Below are positions 21,271-33,292 of a stretch of 64,000 nucleotides of DNA, in pieces. A program made the translations under genes and the position numbers. The notes beneath the pieces were generated by a model that ran no database searches, was not told where the DNA came from, and saw nothing but the letters and a program-made list of their open reading frames with translations. The stretch is from the NCBI GenBank assembly GCA_963971405.1, contig OZ020487.1:43373039-43437038 (forward strand). The letters are read 5' to 3'. Source of the DNA: Psococerastis gibbosa (lineage: Eukaryota > Arthropoda > Insecta > Psocodea > Psocidae). Numbering within the stretch: position 1 is the stretch's first letter; the number at the start of each line of letters is the position of its first letter.

Positions 21271-22084
21271 AAAGAACCGGTCCGAGTTTATTCGAACATG
21301 CTTTCCAATTTATCTAAATTAGTAGATAGAGAAAATGAGTAATTTCATGGTAAATAATTTTCCTATAGTTAAATATTTCCGATATCTCGGGGGGGGGGGG
21401 GGTGTCCACCTGACGTCACTGGAGGTGAGGTAAATTCTAGATAGGTCATTACCACACAGCAATAATGAATGGCAGGGCACGCAATGCATTTCAGCGTGAG
21501 TTTTCACACAAAACCAAATAGTTTTTTGGGAAAGCAACCTGTCCGGTTTCGTTACTCAATTCAACACCTAAAACATGCCTGAACGTAGAAATCATGGATA
21601 GAAAGGTTTCGAAGAAAAATTATTTTTCTTTAAAATTTAGTTCTTTTTATTTTTTTTTACCCCCAGAAGCAAACTATCAAGGGGCAAGCGACCCCCCGCA
21701 TTTTGTCAACATTAATAACGACTACAATATATGTGAATTTAAAAGAAATCGTTGGAGCCGTTTTCGAGAAATAATTTTTTTAGACGTTTTTTATGAGTTT
21801 TGAAAATAAAACCCCCCAAATTGAGTTGGCCCAAAATAAAAATAAAATAGTCCCGAGGTATGATTTTTGTAAACCTAGCCTACATGCTAAATTTCATCAA
21901 AATCGACCTAGTAGTTTGCCCCGAAATCGATGAACAGACAGAGCGACAGATAGACAGACATTTCGTAAAAACCACTTTTTTGGGTTCCTGGGACCTCAAA
22001 ACGTGTAAATCCGTTGAAATCACGGAATCGAAAATTTCGACCATCACAAAGCTTTCCTTATGCTAGGTATAAATTGGAAAGCAA
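21271..22084 (-). repeat. Repeat T copy 2
   Basis: An inverted copy of the repeat at 7281-8137, with the same terminal blocks: AAAGAACCGGTCCGAG at the left and TATAAATTGGAAAGCAA at the right. It lacks some internal bases of copy 1. Confidence 0.75.
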
Positions 22085-22085
22085 T

Positions 22086-22222
22086 AAGGACTTCTTATTC
22101 TTTCTATTACTTAGCCAACCTGGTGGAGTTAGGGCTATAAAGCTCTCTCTTACACTCAACTAGGAAGGCCCGGGACCGCCTGCTTTACATGTCCTCCGAA
22201 GCATGGCCAGAAAAGATGTAGC
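22086..22222 (-). repeat. SINE-A, head-truncated copy
   Basis: The body and tail of SINE-A are present (TTAGCCAACCTGGTGGAG, GGGACCGCCTGCTTTACATG on the plus strand). The tRNA-like head is missing. It abuts Repeat T. Confidence 0.7.
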
Positions 22223-22435
22223 GGAACCCCCATATGCAATTGAAACGAGCGAAACAAAGAGTTTGTTCAATATTAATACTTAATAGGCTACTTGACAGTT
22301 GTTACAACAAAATATAAAATATATGTTGTACAAGGACATAAGGTTGCTTTGTAATACACCCAACTACAGTGTAAAAAAACTTTTAAATGATAGTAAAATT
22401 CATAAGCATAGCCGAGTAATTCTTAAGAGGACATG

Positions 22436-22821
22436 CTACGTAGACAATGAGCACCCCAAAATTTGTTGTTTTTATGGACTTTTTATTTTTTATTTAATTA
22501 AAAAAGCAAGTCATTAAAGATTTGGCTCATGGAAGTTGTAGAAGATTACTTCTTGCATCATATAATCGGTTTTTTTTACTTTTCGGTTTCGTAGTTCTTC
22601 CAAAAATCCCAGAATACGCATAATTTTAGTCCGTTCTGGTATTTATGAAAGAACTAAGGTACCAAAAATTTAATATTTCCTATTGCATGATGCATAAAGC
22701 AGTCTTCTACAATTTCCATGAGCCAAATTTTTAATGGCTTGCTTTGTTAATTAAATAAATAATAAAAAGTCCATAAAAACAACAAATTTTGGGGTGCTCA
22801 TTTTCTACGTAGAATGTCCTC
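22436..22821. mobile_element. Foldback MITE M3, copy b
   Basis: It is almost identical to 14103-14502, with arms GAGGACATGCTACGTAGA, and is flanked by TTAA at 22432-22435 and 22822-22825. TTAA is the target of piggyBac-like elements, but a TA target of a mariner-like element would also fit. Confidence 0.85.
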
Positions 22822-22825
22822 TTAA

Positions 22826-24260
22826 TACGTTCTATTGTCTAATTTGTCTTCCCTTGTCTCACAGCTGACAGCGTGTTTATACAAAAACATTAATTCATTA
22901 AATGACCCTGTGAGAGATTAATTGAACGCTGATTTTTTTTAGAAAAATTTATTTTCGAAATATCTTCCTGGAAAGCCGCCCCCCCCCCCCAAAGTATTAA
23001 ACCTAGTGCCTAAAACAATTATTATCGGGGAAACTCGTCCAAGCCTCCAACATCAAACTCTGCAACCGCAATATAAGAAGTAAAAAAAATTCACTTCAAA
23101 ACCGTAATTTATTTTCATAATAATTGCAAGCAGTCACCCCCGCCCGACTAAACGAATTGGAGAAACCCGTAATCGCAATGCGCTTTGCGGCAACAGCATG
23201 GGCGCCCCTGTCTGGGGTATTAAATAATACATAATTACAATATATAACAATACTTTTTTGCAATGCCCGAGGGCAGGGGGAGCAACCCCCTCCCCCAACC
23301 TATAGTCTTCGGGGAGATACCTTAAAAAGTACCGTTTTGATATTTAAGTAGTAACGTTATAATAGGCTAAGAAGTATTCCATAAAATGATGAAATTGTAA
23401 CCTTTTCAGCTGTATTTGTTTTCAAACAATGACAGGCAGGATGTACGTTAGTGGTGGGTACAGGGGGGGGGGGTCATCAGCGTCATAATCCCCCCTTCCC
23501 GGACTGAGTGCGCCACCATAGGAAAGTAAGTAAGTATCAGTGTTGTGATTAAGACAAACCAACCATTAAGTCTTCCTCCAAATTCATATTACCCTACCCT
23601 CGGCTGAAGCGACCCCCTCAGTCCTCACGCTTATGTAAGTATGAGGAAACCCCCTATTTTGCTCTTATTTTATTTATTAAAAACGGAAATCCCCTTTGGG
23701 AGAACCCGGTGGCCGGTTTATAGTTTTTTGAATGAGGTTTTGTCTGTGGAATCTCAAGTTTTTGCTGTCATCTAGTCCACTATTTCGCACTTATTCTTAT
23801 TGCTGGAGGAATTTGAACACGAAGTCTTATAGTCTGAAAAGTTACACTTGACTGCTGTCAAAATGAGTAAGCTCAAACTATTTCGGTTCTACTTTTTCAA
23901 CCCTTCCCCCAGGTTATTCCAGTTATATGAGTCTGCTGGGGCTGTGCCCACCCCTGATGTAGGTCTATATGCAAGACAACTTCAGTCCCCTCCTAAAAAA
24001 ATTATTTCTCATACGGGCGCCCATGGGCAAACGGCAATAGAGCAATACGGTACGGGACATTCACATCAAACAATTTATGTTCTCTTTTACTACTTGAATA
24101 CAATGTTTTTATTTTTATTTCTAGTACAATTTTAGCATACTTTCCCGTTCCACTTTTTGAACGTTTTTAACATTTTAAGTTAATATACTAATTTTACGAA
24201 ACTATTTTTAATAAATGTATGTATTTTTGGGAACCCTTTGGCCCATTGGAGCGTCCCCAG
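22826..24260. other. Unassigned stretch with C/G runs
   Basis: C/G homopolymer runs lie at about 22979-22990 and 23462-23472, with decayed G-run MITE pieces around them (a CCCCTGTCTGGGG palindrome near 23205). No gene is seen. Confidence 0.4.
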
Positions 24261-24266
24261 AACAAT

Positions 24267-24611
24267 CTACCAAAGTTTCATCACAAATCGAATCAAAACG
24301 GTTTCGGAACGCATAGGGGGCAAACATAAAGCCCTCAGTCCCTCCATTTTCCTTTGGATTATTACATGAAGAAAACGATACTTTCCGCTTCTCATCACAT
24401 GGCGGAAGTATGTTAGTTTCCGTTTCTTAACCGTCAACAGCAACTCGGCTTCTTTCATTTTCCTCAGGACCTCAGCATTAGGGACACGACCTCTCCAGCA
24501 TATGTGCAGCATTTGTTTGGTTACCCACATTTCAAATGCACTCACTCTGTTCTCCATAGCTTGTGTCAAAGTCCTTTGTCCAATGCGAATGACTCCATGG
24601 ATTTTGGACAT
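24267..24611 (-). mobile_element. LINE reverse-transcriptase C-terminus
   Basis: A 114-codon open frame includes MENRVSAFEMWVTKQMLHIC, VPNAEVLRKMKEAELLLT and KLTYFRHVMRSGKYRFLHVI. This is the classic post-polymerase region of RTE-like elements. It is truncated at both ends. Confidence 0.8.
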
Positions 24612-24765
24612 TATTTATATATATGCATCCTCGGTGTCAACCTACACCAGCTACAGGCGATAGTTGGCAAGCTGAGGCAAGCTTACAAATTACAATTGGC
24701 GCAGTGTAGCAGACGAAAGCAAGACTTAACCAAGTACAGATACGAGTCACGATGTGTGGTAACTC
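24612..24765 (+). repeat. Dispersed repeat shared with 39.45-39.63 kb
   Basis: Blocks GTCAACCTACACC, AAGCTGAG.CAAGCTTAC and AGTACRGATACGAGT are shared with 39475-39630 in the same orientation. Function unknown; it may be a LINE 3' region. Confidence 0.45.
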
Positions 24766-24859
24766 GGACACTTGTCTTCTCACTCGATAACATCACATTG
24801 TGAATACTGTAATACACAGTCTTATGCACAGTTTTATATACGATATATTCTGGCTCTGC

Positions 24860-25080
24860 TCCACAGCCCTTGATGATCTTCGACTACACTCCATCTCAGT
24901 TTTGTACAACGCCCCACCATCTACGGACTCCCAACTCGCGAAGGTTAGTTTCTAACTCATCCTTCCAGGGTTTTCGATGACGTCCCGGCAGTCGTCTTTC
25001 TGTCATGCTTGCTTTGTACATCTTGTTCGGCATGCGGTCGTCTTACATTCTTACGACGTGTCCCAGCCATCTTAGGCGCT
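24860..25080 (-). mobile_element. LINE C-terminal fragment
   Basis: The minus strand reads RWLGHVVRM, a basic region, then a tail similar to 20195-20375 (GTAGATGGTGGGGCGTTGTA). Stops are present. Confidence 0.6.
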
Positions 25081-25084
25081 GCGC

Positions 25085-25400
25085 TTTTATATATGATATA
25101 TGTACTGTATTGAATTTCATAATATGCCTATACATACGTAGGCTATACATAAATTATTTCGGGGTAGGACGTTTGAGTTTCGCTATTGTACTACCGAGAC
25201 AAATATTCAACATGGCACAACGTAGCTACACATATCTGGCACCAAAAATATTTAACCTGCTCCCCGTAGACATTAAAAGTTAATTACACTTAAACACCTA
25301 CTAAACTTATGGCTTCACGAGAAAAAACAGATCTAGAAAACTTACAATTCCATGTAGATCAATAAAAAGACATTTTAATCAACATAAAGAGGAAAACTTA
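25085..25400 (+). mobile_element. CR1/L2-like LINE C-terminus
   Basis: The frame ending at 25283 contains LPRQIFNMAQRSYTYLAPKI and FNLLPVDIK, the conserved end of CR1/L2-type reverse transcriptases. After the stop, further similarity continues in frame to about 25390. Confidence 0.7.
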
Positions 25401-25452
25401 TTTTTTATTTTTTAATAACTCTCTTCTAACATATACACATTTACATACGTAA

Positions 25453-26116
25453 CAGTGGAGGGTTCAGAGGGGGGTCATGGGGGCCATGGCCACCTCAAGA
25501 AAAATTAGCTTAGCGTACACTATATAACCGAAAAATTTGAAAATATAAGTTCAAAATAGTGGGCAGTAAAATTTATAATTTAAACATGGAAGACATATTC
25601 ATGTTACCGTACTAATATTACCATACTTATTATATTACATTATATAAAATAGACATTCTAAACAAAAACCTTAGTATGGTAACATGAATATTATGTCTTC
25701 CATGTTTAAATTATAAACTTTACTGCTGCTGTAAAAATCGTAACACCCCACTATTTTGAACTTACAGTATATTTTCAAACATTTCCCCAGGGGGAGACCC
25801 CCGGCCCCCCTATTTCCAGCAATATGAATAAGCTTTTAAGCATTCCTTTGTAAGCTTTCAAAAATCAATACTTTACCGCTGTTAAAATGCGTAAAACCCC
25901 ACTATTTTGCACTTATATTTTCAAAATTTCCCCCCGGTGGAGAACTGGACCCCCATTGGTACCTATCTGCATCGGGCTTATGGGATTTCCAAGTAATGCA
26001 CTGTAAATTAGTGTGCCTTGTTTCGCTAACAAACACACCAATTGCACAATCGCTAAGAATTAATTTGGCTTGGTAGGCTACACCCCCTCCGAAAATCTGT
26101 CCTGGACCCGCCCTTG
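25453..26116. mobile_element. hAT-like element with internal repeats
   Basis: The left end is CAGTGGAGGGTTCAGAGG. The right end, reversed, is CAAGGGCGGGTCCAGGACAG. The target duplication ATACGTAA at 25445-25452 and 26117-26124 is perfect. The interior holds an inverted pair of an AGACATATTCATGTTACC-type segment around 25590-25710 and repeated AAAACCCCACTATTTT units. It is non-coding. Confidence 0.9.
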
Positions 26117-26339
26117 ATACGTAATACGCACCTAATTTAACATAGTAAATTCATTGAAACTCTGCACCGGCCCTAGCACGTAGGAAAACTGTTGGGATGG
26201 TTAATTCCTCTTAAATTTTTAATTTAATTTAGCTAATTTAAATTTAAATTTGTAGCCTACTTTAGTAGAGGCGTAAAGTTTTAGAATGATGGCGGGGGCA
26301 AAACTAAGTAGACCTTATGACGTCATCAGGCAGGATAAG

Positions 26340-26465
26340 GAAAAATTGAACCCCCCCCCCCTCGAAATGAAATGGCTTTACACTAGATAGAATCTGATTT
26401 TGAGAGGAAAAATAGAAACTGCTATGTAATATCCAATGAAATTTCTGAACCCCCCCCCCCCTTGA
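26340..26465 (-). mobile_element. H4-type MITE copy
   Basis: It has the H4 blocks in reverse, with a C run on either side (26349-26361, about 26450-26461): GAAATGAAATGGCTTTACAC and ATCCAATGAAATTTCTGAAC. Its outer ends are diverged. Confidence 0.65.
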
Positions 26466-26703
26466 TTATGTGTGACAGTAGAATGACAGTTAGTGGAAAC
26501 ACGGGGAATAGACTAGCTAGTTTCCGTCAAAACTGGCAAAAACAAAAACAGTGGCTAGCCATATAGGCGGCATATTAACACGCGTCTTCCTCAACAACAA
26601 CCAATAACGGTACCATAATCAATTGCTAAAGCTCCAGTTCTATATAAGAGAGATGGGACATTCGAGTGGGCCAAAAATATTTTTTGAAACCTGTAGCCAC
26701 CTG

Positions 26704-26872
26704 CAGCCTGATCGAGGCGATTATAATACCGGCATTTATTTAATCCCCTGGTAGTAAAAATGTAAACAAGATAATTTTGTAATGGAAAGTGCTATTCAAA
26801 ATTTGTTTGTTTACAGTTATAATCCTAGGGTATTTATTTAATCCCGGTATTAAAATCGCCTCGATCAGGCTG
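26704..26872. mobile_element. MITE M2, complete copy
   Basis: A 169-base element with perfect ends CAGCCTGATCGAGGCGATT and its reverse. Inside are ATTTATTTAATCCC.GGTA inverted arms and a unique centre containing GGAAAGTGCTATTCA. Other copies: 33293-33462, a split copy at 36316-37295 and an end fragment at about 41511-41560. Confidence 0.85.
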
Positions 26873-26949
26873 CTGGTGTTGGTTTTTCCAATGGGAAAGC
26901 ACCGACTAAGAATCTCGAAAATGTGAGGGCAAGAAGCCTTCAACACGTA

Positions 26950-27329
26950 GGTGCCCATTCCATTGACCGGCTAGGGCTATTTCCAAAAACGGTGACGTGG
27001 TAGCAGACATTCAAGACTTAGGTGACGTTTCCACCGACCTCGCATTGCAGAATTGACGGAAATGTTTATTTTCCTCTATGCCATAGTTAAAATTGATCAA
27101 TGATCATACAGTAAAATCACAAACAAACTAAAATTAAAAAATGGCGTCATGGGATATGTTAAGTACAAACATTTTAATAGATTTCTATAAAAAGAAAAAT
27201 TCTAATTTCCGTCAATGTCATTTGCATTCTACAATGCGAGGTCGGTGGAAACGCCACCTAAGTCTTGAATGTCTGCTACCACGTCACTGTTTTTGGAAAT
27301 AGCCCTAGCCGGTCAATGGAATGGGCGCC
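26950..27329. mobile_element. Foldback MITE M1, long form
   Basis: The ends are GGTGCCCATTCCATTGACC and its reverse. The next blocks are GGCTAGGGCTATTT, GACGTGGTAGCAGACATTC and TCGCATTGCAGAAT on both arms. The centre is about 170 bases and unique. The flanking 3 bases do not match here (GTA / AAC), unlike other copies. Confidence 0.85.
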
Positions 27330-27889
27330 AACGATTAGTGTCATCTGTGCAAGGTACTTACAAAAACAATATTTAAGGAATAGCATAATTTCAATCACTC
27401 GGCTTCAGCCTCTCACTTAAATAATTATCTCTAATTAGACAGAGGTGACTAGGTGGGGGAATGGGGCCCAAGGCTTCCTCTACGAAAGTCCAGATCGTTA
27501 TCCACTACACTACGGCTTTCAACAGCAACTCAATAACCGTCTCGCACAATTACCAAATCCCATGAGACCAGCAAGTGTGACAAGTCTGATAGGTTACTGG
27601 CGATACTTAGCGTGTACCTCCATGGTCATTGAGGCCATCTATCATAGCAGTATATTGGATGTACAATGTTTTTGGATTGGTACGAGTCTGACAAGTATGA
27701 TTGGCTTCTGGCAATAATTAGCATTTACACAGTCATTGAAGTCATCGATCATAGCAATACATTCGATATCCAATGTTTTTGGATTGGTCAGACTGCAAGT
27801 TTCAGCAAGTCTGCATAGTACTGTATTTGTTTTGTATTTCCACAAGCTGTAGCCAATGGCCAGACCCAGGTTTCTTATCAGTAAACCTT
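27330..27889. other. Unassigned stretch with a tRNA-like piece
   Basis: Minus-strand TAGTGTAGTGGATAACG near 27505 looks like a tRNA A box with part of a head. No matching B box is seen. No gene is visible. Confidence 0.35.
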
Positions 27890-28145
27890 GTACAGAATTA
27901 GGTACTCTAAAAATTGTTGGACATTCGCTTCGGCACGAAAACTTCGTAAGCTGCATCATAGAGGGAACAATAGAAGGCGTTAAACGACCTGGGCGCCCGA
28001 GAAACGAGTATCTGCAGCAAGTTATGGAGGATGTAGGGACCAATACTTATGTGGACTGAAGAGGCCGTGCCAGGATCGAGGGGAGTGGAGGCATCGATGC
28101 CACATGGTGCTGCCAACCAGCTGTAGCTTGAAGAAGAAGAAATTT
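27890..28145 (+). mobile_element. LINE C-terminus with GAA-type tail
   Basis: It encodes VGHSLRHENFVSCIIEGTIE and GVKRPGRPRNEYLQQVMEDV, then drifts out of frame. It ends TGTAGCTTGAAGAAGAAGAA, an A-rich short-repeat tail. It is 5' truncated. The fragments at 11935 and 13770 are the same family. Confidence 0.8.
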
Positions 28146-28307
28146 TGTTAACTGATTCTGACACTCTTGGCAATGCCAGTTCGGATGCACAGGAATATTG
28201 GGGGCCGGGGGGGGCCCAGACTTACGTACGCGATATGGCCTATTATTTAATAATTTCATTTTTCGTTCAGTTAAATTTATAATATTACATAAATTTGTTC
28301 TATTTAT

Positions 28308-28400
28308 TATGGGTTAATTGTAAGAGTGGGCCGAAAGGCCGGAAATTCGCCCACATGAAAAATTAAAGCAATTTTCCTTCTTTCTTTCTTCCTCCATCTT
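28308..28400 (+). repeat. Short repeat with GGGCCGAAAGGCC hairpin
   Basis: The block GTAAGAGTGGGCCGAAAGGCC, AAATTCGCCCACATG, then a TTTCTTTCTT run is shared with 3262-3345 (plus) and 53950-54040 (minus). The GGCCGAAAGGCC part can fold as a tight hairpin. It may be a retroelement 3' end. Confidence 0.5.
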
Positions 28401-28655
28401 CTTCTTCACTTCTATCGACGATAGGCAATTGATGTCATGATAATTATACTAAGGAATTGCAATGCAGTGATTTCCCGTTGCCTTCTGCATCCTTACGCCG
28501 TTGCCTTCATTGAGTTCCTCCGCCTTCGAGGCCAGTTTCCCAACCCCGGGGCAAAAGTGTGCCCTGCACAGAAAGGACTGTGTTTTTCGCCTATCCCGGT
28601 TTAAACTCGGTCTCCTGTCTGTTCAGTCGCCATTACGCGTTTCCATCTTCACCAT
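28401..28655 (-). repeat. Dispersed repeat, reverse copy of 17035-17645
   Basis: It shares the CGAAAAACACAGTCCTTTC and GAGGAACTCAATGAAGGC blocks on the minus strand. Confidence 0.55.
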
Positions 28656-30303
28656 GAGGACGTACAGAATAGAGATTTTCGCGTCTTTGCCTCTGAGACC
28701 ATAAGGCAATACTCAGAAGCCCAGCTACTTTCAATACCTACTATATGACCTATAAAATGACTAATTTAATCCAGCCTCCATGGAGCCTTGAGGCCGACAG
28801 ACGGCAGCTGCTATATTTCTATAGGCCCAGAGCGTGAAGGTTGTTTTATTATTTGGATCGGAAGTGGGTATTTTTTTACCGAACAGATGTTCTCCAGCCC
28901 TACCTGTCGTTGGCACGCGTCTTTATCACTGGAGCATAACAAAATCCCCCTTTACTGTGCACCCAACTGTGGTGGGGTGGGGATTTATTCCATAGGGTGG
29001 GCATCCTCTCTTCATTTTTCCGACCTCCATATGGGAATTCTAAAGAGAGCCGTGAGAAAGACAGCCTGTGAAGAGCTAGTTTCAATGAAGTTCTTTAAAA
29101 AAGGTCATTTTTTGGATCTTGATCCTTAGTACAATATACAATATATACAGTACTGTATATACGGGATTTACTGTATATTTGACCGTATAAAGCCACTGAA
29201 TTCGCATAGAAATGGACTTGTACCGGGTATTGTACAGGGTATTGCCGATACCCCGACATAACACAGCTTCATATGGTATTTATTTTCTTTTTTGTAAATG
29301 CGGAACTCCCAAGATAAAGGTATATATGTAAAGAGCGCTGCCATAGATTCGTGGGTTTATAAGCCCGTTACTAAAAATCTCTTTCGGCTCTGGCCGATCA
29401 GGTGTAGGGAGATTCCGCAGACTCTACTTTTCCTCTACGCTACCTACGCTATGTATGTAACAAAAAAAACTTAATTATTTTCCCGACCACAACATCAACA
29501 CACAAAACACTCTTGTGTTCCAAACAATGACGACTACGAACTTTTACTTATCAAATTATTTTCACTTTGACTAGACGCCATCTTAAAATGGTTGATTTGT
29601 CGGATAAAGTGTTGATCAGCATTATCGTAGATAATAATACGGGGCTTTCAGTCAGATTTTAATTCATTCCTCTGCGACCAATATTAACTGAGATATGAAT
29701 TAAATAAGGTTTCAATTGGCAGCCATCTTGTAACTAAATAGTGGATCTAGCTGGTTAACGAACTCGATCAAGACATTTGTTTGATTAATTTTTATGCCAA
29801 ATTTCATCAAAATCGGATAATATTTACGGAAGTTAGAGTGTTTCCTAAAATCGATATAAATATATACTGTACATACATACAAATATAAATAACATTTTGA
29901 ACGGAGGGTGGTTTTAGGCTCAACGGGTCATGAAATAAAAAGTTGTGAAGAAATTTTCCGGAAGTCGAACATTGGTTGCCATCTCAATAGGTAAATGAAT
30001 TTCCCTAAAAAATTGCTAGTGATTGAATGAATAAAATTCAGTACCTAATCAGTTGTTTCCTGTATGCTCTTAGTTTATAATATACGATTTATGTATTTAT
30101 GACTTTTTTTATAAATACGTTTAGTATAAGATTATTTAAGTTAAGCTAACTGTTGTTTCTTTGTTTTGTTGACTATGTGCCGTACTGTATTTTGGGGATT
30201 GTATTGTTCTTTTCAACGTGAGTTGAACAGAAAAGAAGTTTCTAGTCTTAAGTCTCGACCCGTAAACATAAGACGCTTCTTATTATTATTATATACGGTA
30301 CTG
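28656..30303. other. Unassigned stretch with a decayed element
   Basis: No gene is supported. At about 29785-29890 there is a CCAAATTTCATCAAAATCGG block followed by a TACATACATACAAATAT run, typical of decayed non-coding transposon tails. Confidence 0.4.
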
Positions 30304-30450
30304 TATTAGTATTTAACAAAGGGTTAGTTGGACTTACATTGGCTGCTGTGTTAATAGTCATTAAAGTCATCGAACAATTAGGGCGGAGCCCCTTGTCAGG
30401 GAGCAGGGGGGAAACGTTTCGGGAGTTGGTACTACTCACATCATCAGCCA
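30304..30450 (+). repeat. Repeat P fragment
   Basis: It starts TATTTAACAAAGGGTTAGTT and includes GGGCGGAGCCCCTTG.CAGG and CGGGAGTTGGTA. Related copies lie at 32964-33250 and 50935-51130. Confidence 0.6.
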
Positions 30451-30530
30451 TACTTTGCCATTTCCTATTTCCATTGCAATACTTAACTTACAAAGTTAGG
30501 TGCAAACTATTCTATTCTTAGTCTTAGTGA

Positions 30531-30740
30531 GGACATGTAGAATAGTGGAACGGACTCCAACTTTCACCCGAAAGGTTGTTGGTTCGAGTCCCACACTTGC
30601 TATATTTTCTGGCCATGCTTCGGAGGGCATATAAAGCAGGCGGTCCCGGGCTTTCCTAGTTGAGTGTAAGAGAGGGCTTATAGCCCTAACTCCGCTAGGT
30701 TGGCTTAGTAATAGAACAAAAAAAGTCGATATTTATTTAT
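30531..30740 (+). repeat. SINE-A copy, full length
   Basis: It runs from GGACATGTAGAATAGTGG through B box GGTTCGAGTCCC to the AAAAAGTCGATATTTATTTA end. All body blocks are present. Confidence 0.85.
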
Positions 30741-31169
30741 TATTTCTTATCGTTGGTCTTGACGAGTGGGCATGCGTCATGGAAGGCGGCTTCGGATTCC
30801 TCTTAACAATGATGTTGGAGGCGAGGGCGACCCTTAGTTGTTTGCTGCGCCCTATTGGCGGCATTTCGAAGAATTTTGCTTGTGGGAGAGAAATATACAT
30901 TAAAGGGGCGACTAGAACAGACAGATTTGGGTTGGAAGGGCTTGGGACGGCCTGAATTTGGCGGTACCTATTGACGTGAACCCCATTATATGGATCAACC
31001 TGATCGATATTACTTGGGAACCACAAATTACCTAATCAAGATAAGTCCCACATCTCCTGTGACAACCTTTTATTTTCCAATCAATAATATTATAGTGATT
31101 AGGCTATATTTTTATCTTGTTCTATTAACGGGCGCGGCATATTCTCTACAGTTTCGACGTTAGAAGTTA

Positions 31170-31262
31170 AGATAGTAAAGGGAAACCCCGCCTAAGTCTT
31201 GAATACCACGTCACCGTATTTGTATTTAGCACTAGCAGGTCGGTGGAAACCCCGCCTAAAAA
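31170..31262. mobile_element. MITE M1 fragment
   Basis: It has the right-hand arm of M1 (CGCCTAAGTCTTGAAT, CACGTCACCGTATTTGTATT, AGGTCGGTGGAAACCCCGCC). The rest of the element is absent. Confidence 0.6.
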
Positions 31263-32453
31263 ACAATCAGAAAAATATATTTTCGCCACCGAGTGGCCGT
31301 AATGATTTTTGTTCTCAATATGACCTCTTCAGAAATAATTAGATTACTCGTGACTTCATTTTAATAAACAAAAAAGAACAAAAACTTAGAGTTTTAGAAA
31401 AACTTGTTATAACAACCCGAATTAGTAAAACCCAAATAAACGTAAAGAAATTAACTTTGTCTAAGAAACCCACTTGTGTTAGTATGAAACCCTGAGCGCT
31501 TTTGGCAAGAACTGCCATCTACAGAGGGAAACCCACTAGCGCAGTTACACTTTATCTGCGACTTGAGGCTTGCCCAACTCGAGGAGAAGATGCAAATATT
31601 TGTTGTTTATGACCTCATCAAATTAATTAATGATCTTTGAGGTCAGTATACGGGGACTGGGCGGCCCAGGTTGCGGTCCCGGAATCCTTTGTACCGATCC
31701 AGTCCCGGTCTCGATATAGATATCTGGACATCAATTTTTCCCCCAGTGCTGGGCGAACACTACTCTTAAGTTTGAGTGCTAGGAGCAAGGGGGAATAACA
31801 TTCAGAAAGGCTTATTCCCCAGTCATCCCCCCCCCCCGGACCAACATTAGTTCAAACCTCTCCAAACTTGATACACCCCCCCCCCCCATGCCACCCTGCC
31901 CCAAACATACGGACGGTGTCATTATCCTTTAAACAGAAACTAACGCTCTAGTATAGGGGAAAATGCTTAGAACATGAGAGGCGCCTGCACATTTATATTG
32001 AGAGGGAAAACCAACAAAGGGGAGGAAAAAGGAAAAATAGAAAATGACTGGAGGGTAACTCTACGGTATGGTAAACATGGGTGAAACTTTGAAAAGGCAG
32101 CTTGAGGCTGGAGACCAGAGAAATTCCAGCACTTTGCGCTGCATTTTCAATATTGAAGGGCGTCTTTGAACTACTGGACATCGATTGCTGTATATGAAAT
32201 TCAATGTTCGCTCGTGCTTGGAATATACTGATCGTTGATTTTCACGTCTCCCCTGATGGAATTAGGTTGTGGATTATTCAGACCCCCCTTTGATCGTGGC
32301 TTGCAACGACGTATCGTACAAAATATTAATGATTTTGAGGGAGAGGACAGGGTTGCCTAATCATAAATCTGAAGGAATTGGCGCAAGTTGGAAATATGGA
32401 AGAAAATCGATCAACCCCACTGCGCGTTAAAATATAAAATAAAAAGCTATATG
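31263..32453. other. Unassigned stretch
   Basis: C runs lie at about 31828-31838 and 31875-31887. No gene is visible. Confidence 0.4.
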
Positions 32454-32626
32454 CAAGGCCGTAGGCAGGATTTTTTTTTCAGGGGAGGTTTTCAGAAATT
32501 TCATTGGGTATGACACAGTAGTTTTTATTTTTCCTCTCAAAATCCGATTCTATCTAGTGTCAAGCCATTTCATTTCGGGGAGGGGGGGGGGGGGCCTGAA
32601 CCCCCCCCCTCTTGGCTACGGCCTTG
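32454..32626. mobile_element. hAT-like MITE H4, complete copy
   Basis: The ends are CAAGGCCGTAGGCAGG and CTTGGCTACGGCCTTG. The 8-base duplication GCTATATG (32446-32453) / GCTGTATG (32627-32634) has one mismatch. A G run of about 13 lies near the right end opposite a C run, so the two could pair. Confidence 0.85.
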
Positions 32627-32719
32627 GCTGTATGTCTATAAAATGTTGGTCGTAGATTCATAAATGAGAGTAGAAGATGTAAAAGAAATGTTCTACTACA
32701 CTTTGATATAAATGGTAAA

Positions 32720-32904
32720 CAAGGGCGGATTTTGCCTCCAATTTAGGGGGGGGGGGGTCAGCGGTCAGGTTCAGTGGATTATAACATTAAAAAAATGATT
32801 ATTTTTAATTCCCACTGTAAACCCATTGTTATCTAGTGAAAGTTAATTTATTTAGGGGGGGGGGGGGGGTCCGGACCCTCTGACCCCCCTAAAATATGCC
32901 CTTG
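32720..32904. mobile_element. hAT-like MITE, CAAGGGCGGATTTTG type
   Basis: The ends are CAAGGGCGGATTTTGCC and CTAAAATATGCCCTTG. The target duplication ATGGTAAA at 32712-32719 and 32905-32912 is perfect. G runs lie at about 32747-32757 and 32856-32869. Confidence 0.9.
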
Positions 32905-32963
32905 ATGGTAAAGCATATTGTATCATCTTACAATTTTTGAAGGCGTGAACATTTTATTATTAT

Positions 32964-33250
32964 AATTATTTAATAAAGGGTTAGTTGGACTTACATCGCC
33001 TGCTGTGTCAATAGTCATTAGAGGCAGGGGCCTCACAGTCAACTAACAATTAGGGGAGGAAGGGGAAGGGAGCGAAGTTTCGGGAGTTGGTCCCACTCCC
33101 ATCATCAGGCTTAGTCCTGGCACGGACTGATGGTTTCTAGACGATTGACTCATTACCCTTGCATTCCAATCTGAATAATATTATGGAGTAAATCCGATCA
33201 TCTTGAGCAGCTATCCCCAGCAGGCAATGTAAGTCCAACTAACCCTTTGT
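32964..33250. mobile_element. Repeat P, copy with inverted ends
   Basis: The left end is TTTAATAAAGGGTTAGTTGG and the right end CCAACTAACCCTTTGTTAAA. Subterminal ACTTACATCGCCTGCTG and CAGCAGGCAATGTAAGT are also inverted. The interior is non-coding. Confidence 0.7.
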
Positions 33251-33292
33251 TAAATAATAGTAAAATCACACGATTAATTCGGATATGACCAG

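Noticed and set aside
28788-29129. 113-codon plus-strand open frame
   Set aside because: No motif, no splice-like borders and no related copy; length alone is not evidence.
30531-30610. tRNA gene at the head of SINE-A
   Set aside because: The same sequence with the same body recurs about twelve times and the stems are degraded; it is a SINE.
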